From the NCBI RefSeq assembly GCF_033100095.1, contig NZ_CP136921.1, positions 1,830,501 to 1,894,500 of the forward strand: a DNA stretch of 64,000 bases, in the 5' to 3' direction. A model generated the notes under the pieces. The model ran no database searches, was not told where the DNA came from, and saw only the letters and a program-made list of their open reading frames with translations. Position numbers and translations under genes: made by a program. Source of the DNA: Diaphorobacter limosus. Its GTDB lineage: Bacteria; Pseudomonadota; Gammaproteobacteria; Burkholderiales; Burkholderiaceae_C. Positions 9,216 to 18,451 of this stretch are shown here, in pieces; position 1 is the first letter of the stretch, and every line of letters begins with the position of its first letter.

Positions 9216-9455
9216 ATGAGTGCCACACAACGCTTGCTGCTGGAAGGTCTGTCCGACGCCGTGGGCTTCGTCGGCGGCGCGCTCGCCGGCTATGGCCTGG
9301 GCCTGCTGCTGGGCATGGACATCTTTGACCAGGGCTATGGCTCGGCCAGCATCCTGGGCATTGCCCTGGTGGGTCTGGGCGGCGGGCTGGGCCTGCGCCT
9401 GGCGCGGCGCTGGCGCGCGGCGCGCATGACGGCAAGGCAGGGGGCGCAGCCATGA
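9216..9455 (+). CDS. Small glycine-rich membrane protein
   Basis: A 79-residue protein with two hydrophobic segments, a central loop (MDIFDQGYG) and a positively charged tail (RLARRWRAARMTARQ). The segments are full of GxxxG-like steps (GGALAGYGLGLLLG; GIALVGLGGGLGLRLA). The Arg-rich C-terminus should face the cytoplasm. It starts 13 bases after moxR and its stop overlaps the GNAT start by 4 bases (ATGA), so it is very likely translated with them. I do not recognise the family. Confidence 0.6.
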   Translation: MSATQRLLLEGLSDAVGFVGGALAGYGLGLLLGMDIFDQGYGSASILGIALVGLGGGLGLRLARRWRAARMTARQGAQP

Positions 9456-10054
9456 GCTTTGTCGAGCCCGTCACCCTGCGCCGGGGCGGCCTGTTGCTGG
9501 AGCCGCTGGCGCTGTCGCACGAGGAAGGTCTGCGCCAGGCCGCTGCCGACGGCGAGCTGTGGCGCATACGCGTGACCAGCGTGCCCGAGCCGCAGGACAC
9601 GCGCACCTATATCGAGGCCGCGCTGCAGGGCCGCGCCGAGGGCCAGCGCTTCGCCTTCGCCGTGATCGACGAGGCCAGCGGCCGCGTGCTGGGCAGCACC
9701 AGCTACCACGACATATTGCCCGCCGTGCGCCGCGTGGAGATTGGCTACACCTGGTACGCCAAGAGCGTGCAGCGCAGCCATGTCAACACCACGGCCAAGC
9801 TCTTGATGATGGGCCATGCCTTCGAGCAGCTGCAATGCCATGTCGTGGGGTGGCGCACGGACAATTTCAACTTCGCCTCGCAACGCGCCATAGAACGCCT
9901 GGGCGCCAGGAAAGACGGCGTGATCCGCGGCCATGCGCTGCGCCGCGACGGCACCATTCGCGACACGGTGATGTACAGCATGCGTGCGGGTGAATGGCCC
10001 GAGGCACGCGCGCAGTTGCTCTATTTTTTGAAGCAGCATGCGCGCACCACGTAA
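9452..10054 (+). CDS. GNAT-family N-acetyltransferase (RimJ/RimL-like)
   Basis: A 200-residue acetyltransferase of the RimJ/RimL type, starting in the ATGA overlap with the preceding gene. The order of motifs fits GNAT: an acceptor region, FAVIDEASGRVLGSTSY, the beta4 segment VEIGYTWY, the acetyl-CoA-binding region, and NFASQRAIERLGA near the C-terminus. The substrate is not predictable. Its position between the MoxR and VWA genes is unusual and suggests co-expression. Confidence 0.82.
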   Translation: MSFVEPVTLRRGGLLLEPLALSHEEGLRQAAADGELWRIRVTSVPEPQDTRTYIEAALQGRAEGQRFAFAVIDEASGRVLGSTSYHDILPAVRRVEIGYTWYAKSVQRSHVNTTAKLLMMGHAFEQLQCHVVGWRTDNFNFASQRAIERLGARKDGVIRGHALRRDGTIRDTVMYSMRAGEWPEARAQLLYFLKQHARTT

Positions 10055-10072
10055 GCGATAGAGGCCAATTTA

Positions 10073-11260
10073 ATGCTGATCGACTTCTTCTACACCCTGC
10101 GCGCGGCCAAGCTGCCCGTGTCCGTCAAGGAGTTCATGGGCCTGCTCGAGGCGCTTCAGGCCGGCGTGGTCGGCCCCCACTCCGACGATGCCTGGAGCCT
10201 GGACGACTTCTACTACCTGGCGCGCACCGCGCTGGTCAAGGACGAGAAGCATTTCGACAAGTTCGACCGCGCCTTTGCGGCCTACTTCAAGGGCGTGGAG
10301 ATGCTGGCCGATTTCACCAAGGAAATCCCCGCCGACTGGCTGCGCAAAATGCTCGAGCGCGAGCTGACGCCCGAGCAAAAGGCCGCCATCGAGAAGATGG
10401 GCTGGGACGAGCTGATGGAGACGCTGAAGAAACGCCTGGAGGAACAAAAGGGCCGGCACGAGGGCGGCAACAAGTGGATAGGAACGGGCGGCACCAGCCC
10501 CTTCGGCCATGGCGGCTACAACCCGCAGGGCATACGCATAGGCGGCGCCGGCAAGAACAAGAGCGCCGTCAAGGTCTGGGAGCAGCGCGCCTACCGCGAC
10601 TACGACGACCAGCAGGAGCTGGGCACGCGCAACATCAAGGTGGCGCTGCGCCGCCTGCGCAAGTTCGCGCGCGAGGGCCATGAGCTGGAGCTCGACCTGC
10701 CCGACACCATTCGCGCCACGGCCGCCAACGCCGGCTACCTGGACATCAAGATGGTGCCCGAGCGCCACAACAACGTGAAGGTGCTGCTCTTGATGGACGT
10801 GGGCGGCACCATGGACGAGCATATCCAGCGCGTGGAAGAGCTCTTTTCAGCGGTGAAAAGCGAGTTCAAGCACCTGGAGTTCTATTACTTCCACAACTGC
10901 GTCTACGACTTCATGTGGAAGAACAACCGCCGCCGCTTTGCCGAGAAGTTTCCGACCTGGGACATCATCCGCAAGTACAACAAGGACTACAAACTGATCT
11001 TCGTGGGGGATGCCACCATGAGCCCCTACGAGATCCTGCAGCCCGGCGGCAGCGTGGAATACAACAACGAGGAGCCGGGCGCCGAATGGCTGCAGCGCCT
11101 GACGCATGCCTTCCCCAAGTTCGCCTGGATCAACCCCGAGCCCCAGGGCGTATGGCAGTACCGGCAAAGCATTTCCATCATCCAGCAGCTGATGGGGAGC
11201 AGGATGTATCCGCTGTCGCTCAAGGGCCTGGAAGACACCATGCGGCTTTTGTCAAAATAG
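10073..11260 (+). CDS. VWA-domain (CoxE-like) protein, MoxR partner
   Basis: A 395-residue protein with a helical N-terminal domain rich in charged residues, a Gly-rich linker (about residues 138-165) and a VWA-like fold from about residue 228. The metal-ion site reads DVGGTMD where canonical sites read DxSxS, so the first Ser is Gly. VWA/CoxE proteins act with MoxR ATPases to mature cofactors or assemble complexes in the cytoplasm. It follows the GNAT gene by 18 bases and is 4 bases from tamA. The client protein is unknown. Confidence 0.85.
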   Translation: MLIDFFYTLRAAKLPVSVKEFMGLLEALQAGVVGPHSDDAWSLDDFYYLARTALVKDEKHFDKFDRAFAAYFKGVEMLADFTKEIPADWLRKMLERELTPEQKAAIEKMGWDELMETLKKRLEEQKGRHEGGNKWIGTGGTSPFGHGGYNPQGIRIGGAGKNKSAVKVWEQRAYRDYDDQQELGTRNIKVALRRLRKFAREGHELELDLPDTIRATAANAGYLDIKMVPERHNNVKVLLLMDVGGTMDEHIQRVEELFSAVKSEFKHLEFYYFHNCVYDFMWKNNRRRFAEKFPTWDIIRKYNKDYKLIFVGDATMSPYEILQPGGSVEYNNEEPGAEWLQRLTHAFPKFAWINPEPQGVWQYRQSISIIQQLMGSRMYPLSLKGLEDTMRLLSK

Positions 11261-11264
11261 CCCC

Positions 11265-13130
11265 ATGTTCCACATGCGCACAACGCCGGCCCGGTGGCCG
11301 GCGTTGCTTTTTCTGACCCTGGCCCTGGCCGTACTGCCGGCCTGCGGCACGCTGCAGGGCGCGCCTGGCGCCGACCCCTCCGAACCCCAGGCCGAGCGCG
11401 ACGCCTTCACGCTCGACATCCAGGCCGAGGATGACGCCATCCGCGACTATCTTGGCCGGCACCTGGAGCTGCAGCGCTTTCGCCAGCTGCCCGACCTGCA
11501 GGCCCAGGAACTGGCGCGCCTGCTGCAGGTGGCCGACGCCAACGCGCGCGAGCTGCTGGCCACGCTGGGCTACTTCAGCCCTGAGATCACGCTGCAGCTG
11601 CAGGACAAGCCCACGCCGGCCAAAGATGAACCCGCGCAAACCGTGCGCCTGGCGGTACAACCCGGCCCACGCACGCAAGTCGAGAGCGTGGACATCGCCA
11701 TCGCCCATGCCGACACCCCCGACCTCAAGCGCCGCCAGGCCCAGCTGCAGCGCAACTGGGGCCTGCCCGAGGGCGAGCCCTTCACCCAGCAGGCCTGGGA
11801 CGAGGCCAAGGCCCAGGGCCTGCGCAGCCTGCAGGCGCGCCGCTACCCCCAGGCGCGCCTTGCCGAGAGCCGCGCCGACATAGCCGCCGACAGCGCCCAG
11901 GCGCGCCTGTCGGTGCAGTACGACAGCGGCCCCGCCTACCGCTTCGGGCCGCTGCAGATCCGCGGCGGCGAGCGTTACGACAGCGTGGGCCTGGCCCGCG
12001 TCGCCCTGCTGCCCACGGGCCAGGACTACCGCGAAAGCCAGCTGCTCGACGCCCAGCAGCGCCTGGCCGCCAGTGGCTACTACGACGCCGTGTTCCTGAC
12101 GCTGGACAGCGACGCCGGCGACCCACAGGCCGCACCCGTCATCGCCCAGGTGCGCGATGCGCCGCTGCAAAAACTGGTGTTCGGCGTCGGCATCTCCACC
12201 GACAGCGGCCCGCGCCTGTCCATGGACCATAGCCACAACCGGTTGCCGGCCTTAAGCTGGCGCGCCGTCAGCAAGCTGGCACTGGACAACAAGCGCCGGC
12301 TCGTCGCCAGCGACTGGACGGCCCTGCCCTCGGCCAGCGGCTGGCGCTGGTTCAGCGGCGCACAGCTGCAGCGCGAGAGCACCGGCAGCTTCGAGGTGAA
12401 CAGCACACGCCTGCGCGCCGGGCGCACGCAAAACACCGACCACATCGACCGCAGCTATTACCTGCAGCACGACACCGCCGACAGCCAGGGCATAGGGGCG
12501 CCGGCCTCCAGCAGCGCCATCAGCGCCAACTTCGGCTGGACGGGGCGCTACTTCAACAACAATAACGCCCCCACGCGCGGCTGGGGCCTGGCCGGCGAGA
12601 TCGGACTGGGCAGCACGCTGCGGCCGGCGCGCGACCCGTTTGTGCGCACGCAGCTGCGCTGGCAGTCCTTCATTGACCTGGGGCGCGTGGATCTGGGCAA
12701 CAAGGTGCGCCGCGCCAGCCGCCTGTCGCTGCGCGTGGAGGGCGGCGCCGTGCTGGCGCGCGCCGATGCCGACATTCCCGTGACCCAGCTGTTCCTGACC
12801 GGCGGCGACACCACCGTGCGCGGCTATGGCTACCGCAGCATAGGCGCCGGCATCAACAACGGCCAGACCTATGGCGGCCGCTACATGACGGTGGCCAGCG
12901 CCGAATGGCAGCGCCCCATCGTGCTGCGCGGCAACCGCACCGACTTTGAAAGCGCCGTGTTCATCGACGCCGGCGCCGTGGCCGACAAGCCCGGAGAGCT
13001 GAGCGCCCGCGTCGGCCTGGGCGCCGGCCTGCGCTGGCGCAGCCCCGTGGGCCCGCTGCAGGCCGACCTGGGCTACGGCCTGCAGTCGCACGAGCTGCGC
13101 CTGCACCTGCGCCTGGGCTATACCTTTTGA
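11265..13130 (+). CDS. tamA: Omp85-family outer-membrane protein, TamA
   Basis: A 621-residue Omp85 protein. After the signal peptide come POTRA-like repeats (about residues 85-290, including YRFGPLQIRGGERYDS), then a 16-strand barrel region with the Omp85 hallmark TGGDTTVRGYGYRSIG, ending in the outer-membrane signature LRLGYTF. TamA and inner-membrane TamB form the translocation and assembly module, and tamB follows directly. The signal peptide ends LPACGTL, a lipobox-like site with Cys27, which is not standard for TamA. The ATG at 11274 is an equally possible start. Confidence 0.92.
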   Translation: MFHMRTTPARWPALLFLTLALAVLPACGTLQGAPGADPSEPQAERDAFTLDIQAEDDAIRDYLGRHLELQRFRQLPDLQAQELARLLQVADANARELLATLGYFSPEITLQLQDKPTPAKDEPAQTVRLAVQPGPRTQVESVDIAIAHADTPDLKRRQAQLQRNWGLPEGEPFTQQAWDEAKAQGLRSLQARRYPQARLAESRADIAADSAQARLSVQYDSGPAYRFGPLQIRGGERYDSVGLARVALLPTGQDYRESQLLDAQQRLAASGYYDAVFLTLDSDAGDPQAAPVIAQVRDAPLQKLVFGVGISTDSGPRLSMDHSHNRLPALSWRAVSKLALDNKRRLVASDWTALPSASGWRWFSGAQLQRESTGSFEVNSTRLRAGRTQNTDHIDRSYYLQHDTADSQGIGAPASSSAISANFGWTGRYFNNNNAPTRGWGLAGEIGLGSTLRPARDPFVRTQLRWQSFIDLGRVDLGNKVRRASRLSLRVEGGAVLARADADIPVTQLFLTGGDTTVRGYGYRSIGAGINNGQTYGGRYMTVASAEWQRPIVLRGNRTDFESAVFIDAGAVADKPGELSARVGLGAGLRWRSPVGPLQADLGYGLQSHELRLHLRLGYTF

Positions 13131-13132
13131 CA

Positions 13133-16100
13133 ATGAGCCCCGGCCACCACCCCAACCCCTTCGCCGCAGCTGCTGCGCCACGCCCGCAGCCCACACCGCC
13201 GCGCCGCAGCCACCGGGTGCTGCTGGCGCTGGAGCTGCTGCTGGCCACGGCCCTGGCCTTGCTGCTGGCGCTGTGGTGGTGGGCCGGCAGCAGCGGCTCG
13301 CTGGCCAGCACGCTGTCGCGCGCCACGCACTACCTGCCCGAGGGGCAGAGCCTCGAAACCCGCGAGGTGACGGGCTCACTGCGCGCGGGCGGGCGCATCG
13401 GCTGGCTGCGCTGGAGCAGCCCCACGCTGACCGTCGAGGTGCAGGATGCACGAATCGCCTGGCGCCTGTCTCCGTTGCTGCGTAGGCAGCTACAATTTTC
13501 AGAGCTTCAGGCCACACAGCTCACCCTCACACCCCAGGGCGAGGCCAGCAGCGAACCGCCCGAGCCGCTGCAGCAACTGCTGCTGCCGCTGCAGGTGGAG
13601 CTGCCCTTTGCCTTTGAGCGCATCACCTGGGCCGGCGCCAGCCCCGTCACCATCGAAGGCCTGGCCGGCAACTACCGCTACGACGGCACGCAGCACCGGC
13701 TGGAGGTGCAGCAACTCAACCTGGCCCAGGGCCGCTATGCGCTGCAGGCCCAGCTGCAGGCACGCGCCCCCATGGCCCTGACGGCCCAGCTGGACGGCAG
13801 CGTGCACACCGCCTTGCCCGGCAGCACAACGCAGCTGCAGGCGCAGGCCAGGGCACAGCTGCAGGGCAGCCTGGCAAGCGCCGCCGGGCGCCTGAACGTC
13901 ACGGCGCAGCTGCGCGGCACAGGCACCGAAGGCCGCCCGCCACTGCACGCCGACCTGCAGGCCAGCCTGGCGCCCTGGGCCGGCCAGCCGCTGCTGCAGG
14001 CCACCGCCGAACTGCAGGCGCTGGACCTGGCCGCGCTGTGGCCCCAGGCGCCGCGCACGCGGCTCACCGGCAGCGCCGGCCTGGAGCCCGCAGACAACGG
14101 CTGGCGGCTGCACGCCGCGCTGCAGAACGCCGAGCCCGGCCCCTGGGATCGCCAGCGCCTGCCCTTTGACCGGCTGCAGGCGCGCGCCGGCTATGACGGC
14201 GAACAATGGACGCTTCCCGAGGCCCAGCTGCACATCGGCCAGGGCAGCGTCAGCCTGCAAGGCAGCTACCAACCGGCCACGCACGCCCTGCAGGGCCGCG
14301 CCGAGCTGCGCGCGCTGAACCCAGCCGCCCTGCACACCCTGCTGGACGCCGCCCCGTTGAGCGGCCAGGCCAGCGCCGACGGCAACCCGGACGGCGCGGT
14401 GCGCTTTGCCGCGGACCTGCGCGGCGCCACAGCCAAACGCGCGCAGGCCAAGAGCACCGCCACGCTGCGCCTGGAGCAACTGACGCTGCAAGGCCGCTGG
14501 CAGGGCGAGCAGATCGAGCTGACGCGCCTGCAGCTGAACGCCCTGCAGGCCCAGGTCACGGGCCAGCAGCTGCGCATCCACACGGCCGCCCCCGCGCTGC
14601 AGGGCCGGCTGCAGGCCCAGCTGCCCGGCGCCACGGCGCAGTTCGACGGCCAGCTTGCGCCGCACGGCGGCCAGGGCCGGATCAGCCTGCGCCTGGCCGA
14701 CGCGCAGCGTACCCAACGCTGGCTGCAGGCCCTGCCTGGCCTGGGCGCCGTGACCGAGGGCTGGAGCCTTCATGGCAACGCCGAGCTGCAGGCCGACTGG
14801 CGCGGCGGCTGGCAAACGCTGCAGCAGCAGCTACAGGCGGCCGGCCTGCTGGCCGGCGCGCCAGCCAAGGGCGCAAACACCGCAGACGGCTTTGAGCTGC
14901 AGGCCCGCTTGAGCGCGCCACGCCTGCAGGCCACGCGCGCCGCGCAGGCAGGCGCCGCGCCCCTCACGCTGGAACTGCTGCGCACCAGCGCCAGCCTGGG
15001 CGGCCAGCTCGCCCAGGCCCGGCTGCAGTGGGACGGCGAGCTGCGCCAGCGCAGCGACGCCGCCCAGCCCGAGCTGCGCGCCCAGCTGCAGCTGCAGGCC
15101 CAGGCCGGCAGCAGCGGCGCCGGCCGCTGGCAGGCGCAGATCACCAGCCTGCAGCTGCAGGCGGGCGCCAGCGGCCAGCCCGGGCCCTGGACGCTGCGCC
15201 TGGCCAACGCCCTGAGCCTGGAGCTGCGCCAGTCGCCCCAGCTGGCGCTGCAGGCCAGCGCCGGCCAGGCCAGCATCCAAGGCCCGGCCGCTGGCGCGGT
15301 ACAGCTGCACTGGCAACCGCTGAGCTACGCACAGGGCGCCCAGGGCCCGTCCCGGCTGCGCAGCCAGGGCGAGCTGACCGGCCTGCCCCTGGCCTGGGTC
15401 AATGCCTGGCGCGTCGATGGCCAGCCGGCCCTCACGCGCCTGGGCCTGGCCGGCAACCTGGTGCTGAACGCCGCCTGGGACGTGGACGCCGGCGACCAGC
15501 TGCGCGCCAGCGCCCGCCTGCAGCGCGCCAGCGGCGACCTGAGCATCCTCGCCGGCGACCTGGACGCGCCCACCCTGGTGCACAGCAGCGGCCAGGGAAC
15601 CAGCACGGTACAGGCGCCGGGCGGCACACCCGCCGGCCTGCGCCAGGCCGAGCTCACGCTGAGCGCCGACGGCGACGCGCTGCGCGCCCAGCTGGCCTGG
15701 GACAGCGAACGCGCCGGCCGCGTGCAGGCCGAAGGCCAGACCCGCCTGAGCCACGGCGCGGGCGGCTGGGCCTGGCCCGAGGACGCCCCGCTGGCCGCCA
15801 GCGTGCGCGCCGAGCTGCCCGACCTGGGCCTGTGGTCCACGCTGGCGCCGCCCGGCTGGCGCGTGCGCGGCAGCTTGAGCGCCGACGCGCGCCTGTCCGG
15901 CACGCGCGCCGCGCCGCGTTGGAGCGGGCAGCTCGCGGCCGACCAGTTTGGCGTGCGCTCGCTGCTCGACGGCGTGGATCTGCGTGATGGCCGCCTGCGC
16001 GCCACGCTGCAGGGCGAGCGGCTCACGATCACTGAACTGCTGCTGCATGGCGGGCGCGGCAGCCGCGCGCGCATCGCCGGCTACAGCGGCAACCGCACGG

Positions 16101-17173
16101 CCGCGCCGCAGGACGGCGGCCAGCTCAGCGCCAGCGGCAGCATCAGCTGGGGTGCGGCCGGCCTGGCCATGGACCTGCGCGCCAAGGCCCAGGCCCTGCA
16201 GCTGCTGGTGCGCGCCGACCGGCAGCTCAGCCTCTCGGGCGATGTGCAGGCCACGCTGCAGGGCGGGCAATTCAGGCTGCGCGGCAAGCTGACGACCGAC
16301 CGTGCCACCATCCTCCTGCCCGATTCCAGCGCGCCCCGGCTGGGCAGCGACGTGGTCGTGCATTCCGCGGCGCTGGACAGGCAGCGCGCCGCGCAGGCGG
16401 AACAGGCGAAACAGGCAGGCCAGGCCGGCACCAAGGTGGAGGCCGCCCGGCCGCCCGACATCGCCATCACCCTCAACCTGGGCGACGACTTTGCGCTGCA
16501 AGGCCATGGCATCACCACGCGCCTGGCGGGCGAGCTGGACATTCGCAGCAGCGCCGCCACCGGCGGCCAGCCGCGCGTGACCGGCGAGGTGCGCACCGTG
16601 GCCGGTCGCTACCGCGCCTGGGGCCAGATGCTGGACGTGGAAAGCGGCCTGCTGCGCTTCAATGGCCCCTACGACAACCCGGCGCTGGACGTGCTGGCGC
16701 TGCGCCCCCACATCAGCGTGCGCGCCGGCGTGCAGGTCAGCGGCACGGCCCAGGCGCCGCGCGTGCGGCTGTACTCCGACCCCGCGCTGCCCGACGCCGA
16801 AAAGCTCTCCTGGGTGGTGCTGGGCCGCAGCGCCAGCGCCGGCGGCGCCGAGGCCGCCGTGCTGCAGCAGGCCGCCCTGGCCCTGCTGGGCCGCGGCGGC
16901 GGCGACCTGACCGGCGACATCGCGCGCCAGCTGGGCCTGGACGAGATCGGCGTGAAAGGCCCGCAGGCCGGCGCCGGCGCCGACGCCAGCGAAGCCGCCC
17001 TGACCCTGGGCAAGCGCCTCACCAAGGACTTGTACGTGACCTACGAGCGCAGCCTCTCGGGCGTTCTGGGCACGCTGTACATCTTCTACGACCTGTCCCG
17101 GCGCCTGCAGCTGCGCGGGCAGACGGGCATGCAAAGCGCGGTGGATCTGATCTACACCGTGCGCTATGACTGA
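13133..17173 (+). CDS. tamB: Translocation and assembly module protein TamB
   Basis: A very large (about 1346-residue) protein. A short cytoplasmic Pro/Arg-rich start is followed by one hydrophobic anchor (LLALELLLATALALLLALWWW), a long repetitive beta-rich periplasmic body extremely rich in Gln, Leu and Ala, and the conserved C-terminal TamB (DUF490) domain ending in YTVRYD. It spans the periplasm and works with TamA in outer-membrane assembly or lipid transport. The ATG at 13133 is two bases after the tamA stop; a TTG at 13127 would overlap tamA. High Gln/Leu repetition produces long meaningless frames on the other strand. Confidence 0.92.
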   Translation: MSPGHHPNPFAAAAAPRPQPTPPRRSHRVLLALELLLATALALLLALWWWAGSSGSLASTLSRATHYLPEGQSLETREVTGSLRAGGRIGWLRWSSPTLTVEVQDARIAWRLSPLLRRQLQFSELQATQLTLTPQGEASSEPPEPLQQLLLPLQVELPFAFERITWAGASPVTIEGLAGNYRYDGTQHRLEVQQLNLAQGRYALQAQLQARAPMALTAQLDGSVHTALPGSTTQLQAQARAQLQGSLASAAGRLNVTAQLRGTGTEGRPPLHADLQASLAPWAGQPLLQATAELQALDLAALWPQAPRTRLTGSAGLEPADNGWRLHAALQNAEPGPWDRQRLPFDRLQARAGYDGEQWTLPEAQLHIGQGSVSLQGSYQPATHALQGRAELRALNPAALHTLLDAAPLSGQASADGNPDGAVRFAADLRGATAKRAQAKSTATLRLEQLTLQGRWQGEQIELTRLQLNALQAQVTGQQLRIHTAAPALQGRLQAQLPGATAQFDGQLAPHGGQGRISLRLADAQRTQRWLQALPGLGAVTEGWSLHGNAELQADWRGGWQTLQQQLQAAGLLAGAPAKGANTADGFELQARLSAPRLQATRAAQAGAAPLTLELLRTSASLGGQLAQARLQWDGELRQRSDAAQPELRAQLQLQAQAGSSGAGRWQAQITSLQLQAGASGQPGPWTLRLANALSLELRQSPQLALQASAGQASIQGPAAGAVQLHWQPLSYAQGAQGPSRLRSQGELTGLPLAWVNAWRVDGQPALTRLGLAGNLVLNAAWDVDAGDQLRASARLQRASGDLSILAGDLDAPTLVHSSGQGTSTVQAPGGTPAGLRQAELTLSADGDALRAQLAWDSERAGRVQAEGQTRLSHGAGGWAWPEDAPLAASVRAELPDLGLWSTLAPPGWRVRGSLSADARLSGTRAAPRWSGQLAADQFGVRSLLDGVDLRDGRLRATLQGERLTITELLLHGGRGSRARIAGYSGNRTAAPQDGGQLSASGSISWGAAGLAMDLRAKAQALQLLVRADRQLSLSGDVQATLQGGQFRLRGKLTTDRATILLPDSSAPRLGSDVVVHSAALDRQRAAQAEQAKQAGQAGTKVEAARPPDIAITLNLGDDFALQGHGITTRLAGELDIRSSAATGGQPRVTGEVRTVAGRYRAWGQMLDVESGLLRFNGPYDNPALDVLALRPHISVRAGVQVSGTAQAPRVRLYSDPALPDAEKLSWVVLGRSASAGGAEAAVLQQAALALLGRGGGDLTGDIARQLGLDEIGVKGPQAGAGADASEAALTLGKRLTKDLYVTYERSLSGVLGTLYIFYDLSRRLQLRGQTGMQSAVDLIYTVRYD

Positions 17174-17194
17174 TTTTGATGAAATCGGCCCGCA

Positions 17195-17229
17195 GCGCAC
17201 AACAGACAAGCGCAAGCAGCTATAAAAAA
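17195..17229. repeat. Copy of the dispersed intergenic hairpin repeat (copy 3)
   Basis: Between tamB and tRNA-Arg: a partial, inverted copy with AAGCGCAAGCAGCTAT followed by an A run. The stem with the upstream GCGC is weak. Confidence 0.5.
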
Positions 17230-17286
17230 CGCAGCAGTCACATCCCACCGGAACACCCGCGCCGCGCCCTTACAATGCGGCCCGTC

Positions 17287-17361
17287 CTCCCCGTAGTTCA
17301 ATGGATAGAACGAGCGCCTCCTAAGCGCTAGATACAGGTTCGATTCCTGTCGGGGGGACCA
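17287..17361 (+). tRNA. tRNA-Arg (anticodon CCT)
   Basis: A cloverleaf can be drawn. The acceptor CTCCCCG pairs with CGGGGGG (one T-G pair), then discriminator A and an encoded CCA. The D-loop is GTTCAATGGATAGAAC, the anticodon stem AGCGC/GCGCT holds the loop CTCCTAA (anticodon CCT at 17320-17322), and the T arm is ACAGG-TTCGATT-CCTGT. The 3' half is overlapped in antisense by the CtaA-like gene. Confidence 0.95.
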
Positions 17362-18293
17362 TCCAGCCCCACGCCAGACAACAGCGCCAGCAGCAGCGCG
17401 GCCGCCGTGTTGTGCACCAGTACCAGGGGCAGCGGCAGGCGCAGCCAGACCTGCACCAGCCCCAACACCACCAGCAGCAACGGCAACGCAACCAGCCAGG
17501 CAGCCACTGCGCGGCGCCCCAGGCGCCATGCCTGCCAGGCCAGCACCAGCAGCACCAGGGTCAGGGCCATGCCGCTCCAGCGGTGCAGCATGTGTACCAG
17601 TGCGCCTGCGGCATGGCCAGGCAGCAGGTCGCCGGCGGGCAGCGCCCAGGGATCGAGTGCCTGCCAGGAGCCGGCACGCCAATCGCAGGCCCCGAGGGCG
17701 GGGCAGCTCAGGCCCGCCTCGCCGGCACTGACCATGCCGCCAAGCGCCACCTGCGCCCAGGCCAGGGCCGTGGCCACGGCAAGCCATGCGGATGGCAGGG
17801 GCCTTGATCGGGCTGCGTCGGCATGCCCCGCCATCAAGGCCAGGCGCACGCTGAGCGCGCACATGGCAAAGCCCGCCAGCAGGTTGCCCAGCGTGACCGC
17901 GGGCAGGCGCGACGGCCCGGCCAGGACGCCCAGCAGTGCCAGAAACAGCACCAGCCCCAGCAAGCCCAGCGCCAGACGCGCCTCGGCGCGCGTTGCCACG
18001 CCCGCAGACAGGGCCAGCCCCACCATCGCCAGCACCAGCAGCAGGGTCGCCGAGGCCACCACCCTGTGACCCATGCGCGCCATGGCCACCCCCGCGCCAG
18101 CCTCTGGCAGCGTCGCGCCGACCTGCACGGCGGCGATGCCCTGGCACTGTGGCCAGGGTTCACAGCCCTGTTCCGAGCGGGACTGACGGATGAAGGCACT
18201 CAGGCTGGCGACCACCAGCATCAGGGCCGCGCACAGCCAGGCCAGGCGTTGCAATAACAGGCGCCGACGGGTTGGGGAAGCAAAAGAGAGCAT
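17328..18293 (-). CDS. COX15/CtaA-like membrane protein (haem A synthase family)
   Basis: A 321-residue polytopic membrane protein with about eight hydrophobic segments. It resembles COX15/CtaA: MGHRVVA in the first half, HMLHRWSG and LVHNTAAALLLALLSG in the second. In the family four His ligate haems; here the segment where I expect the second reads AVTLGNLLAGF, with Asn (inference from memory of the alignment). The last ~11 codons and the TAG stop lie inside tRNA-Arg, giving the tail GPPDRNRTCI. The ATG at 18293 has no clear ribosome site. No cox or cyo genes are nearby, so haem A synthesis is unproven. Confidence 0.75.
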   Translation of the reverse strand: MLSFASPTRRRLLLQRLAWLCAALMLVVASLSAFIRQSRSEQGCEPWPQCQGIAAVQVGATLPEAGAGVAMARMGHRVVASATLLLVLAMVGLALSAGVATRAEARLALGLLGLVLFLALLGVLAGPSRLPAVTLGNLLAGFAMCALSVRLALMAGHADAARSRPLPSAWLAVATALAWAQVALGGMVSAGEAGLSCPALGACDWRAGSWQALDPWALPAGDLLPGHAAGALVHMLHRWSGMALTLVLLVLAWQAWRLGRRAVAAWLVALPLLLVVLGLVQVWLRLPLPLVLVHNTAAALLLALLSGVGLDGPPDRNRTCI

Positions 18294-18451
18294 GAAACAG
18301 ACAGAAGGAAAGCCCCAAAGGCGCGCAGGTTGACGCAAGTCCAGCGCCAACGCCGTCAAGACCGTGGATTATTCAAATCAAGGGTTTGCCCCATTCCATA
18401 TCAAGAACCTGACATGCCGGGCCAGGCGATTGTGGCATCAGGGCTGCGGGT

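Noticed and set aside
14831..17248. Very long open frame on the minus strand opposite tamB
   Set aside because: It is an artefact of high GC and Gln/Leu/Ala repetition in tamB; composition is Ala/Gly/Gln/Arg-biased with no domain motifs or ribosome site.
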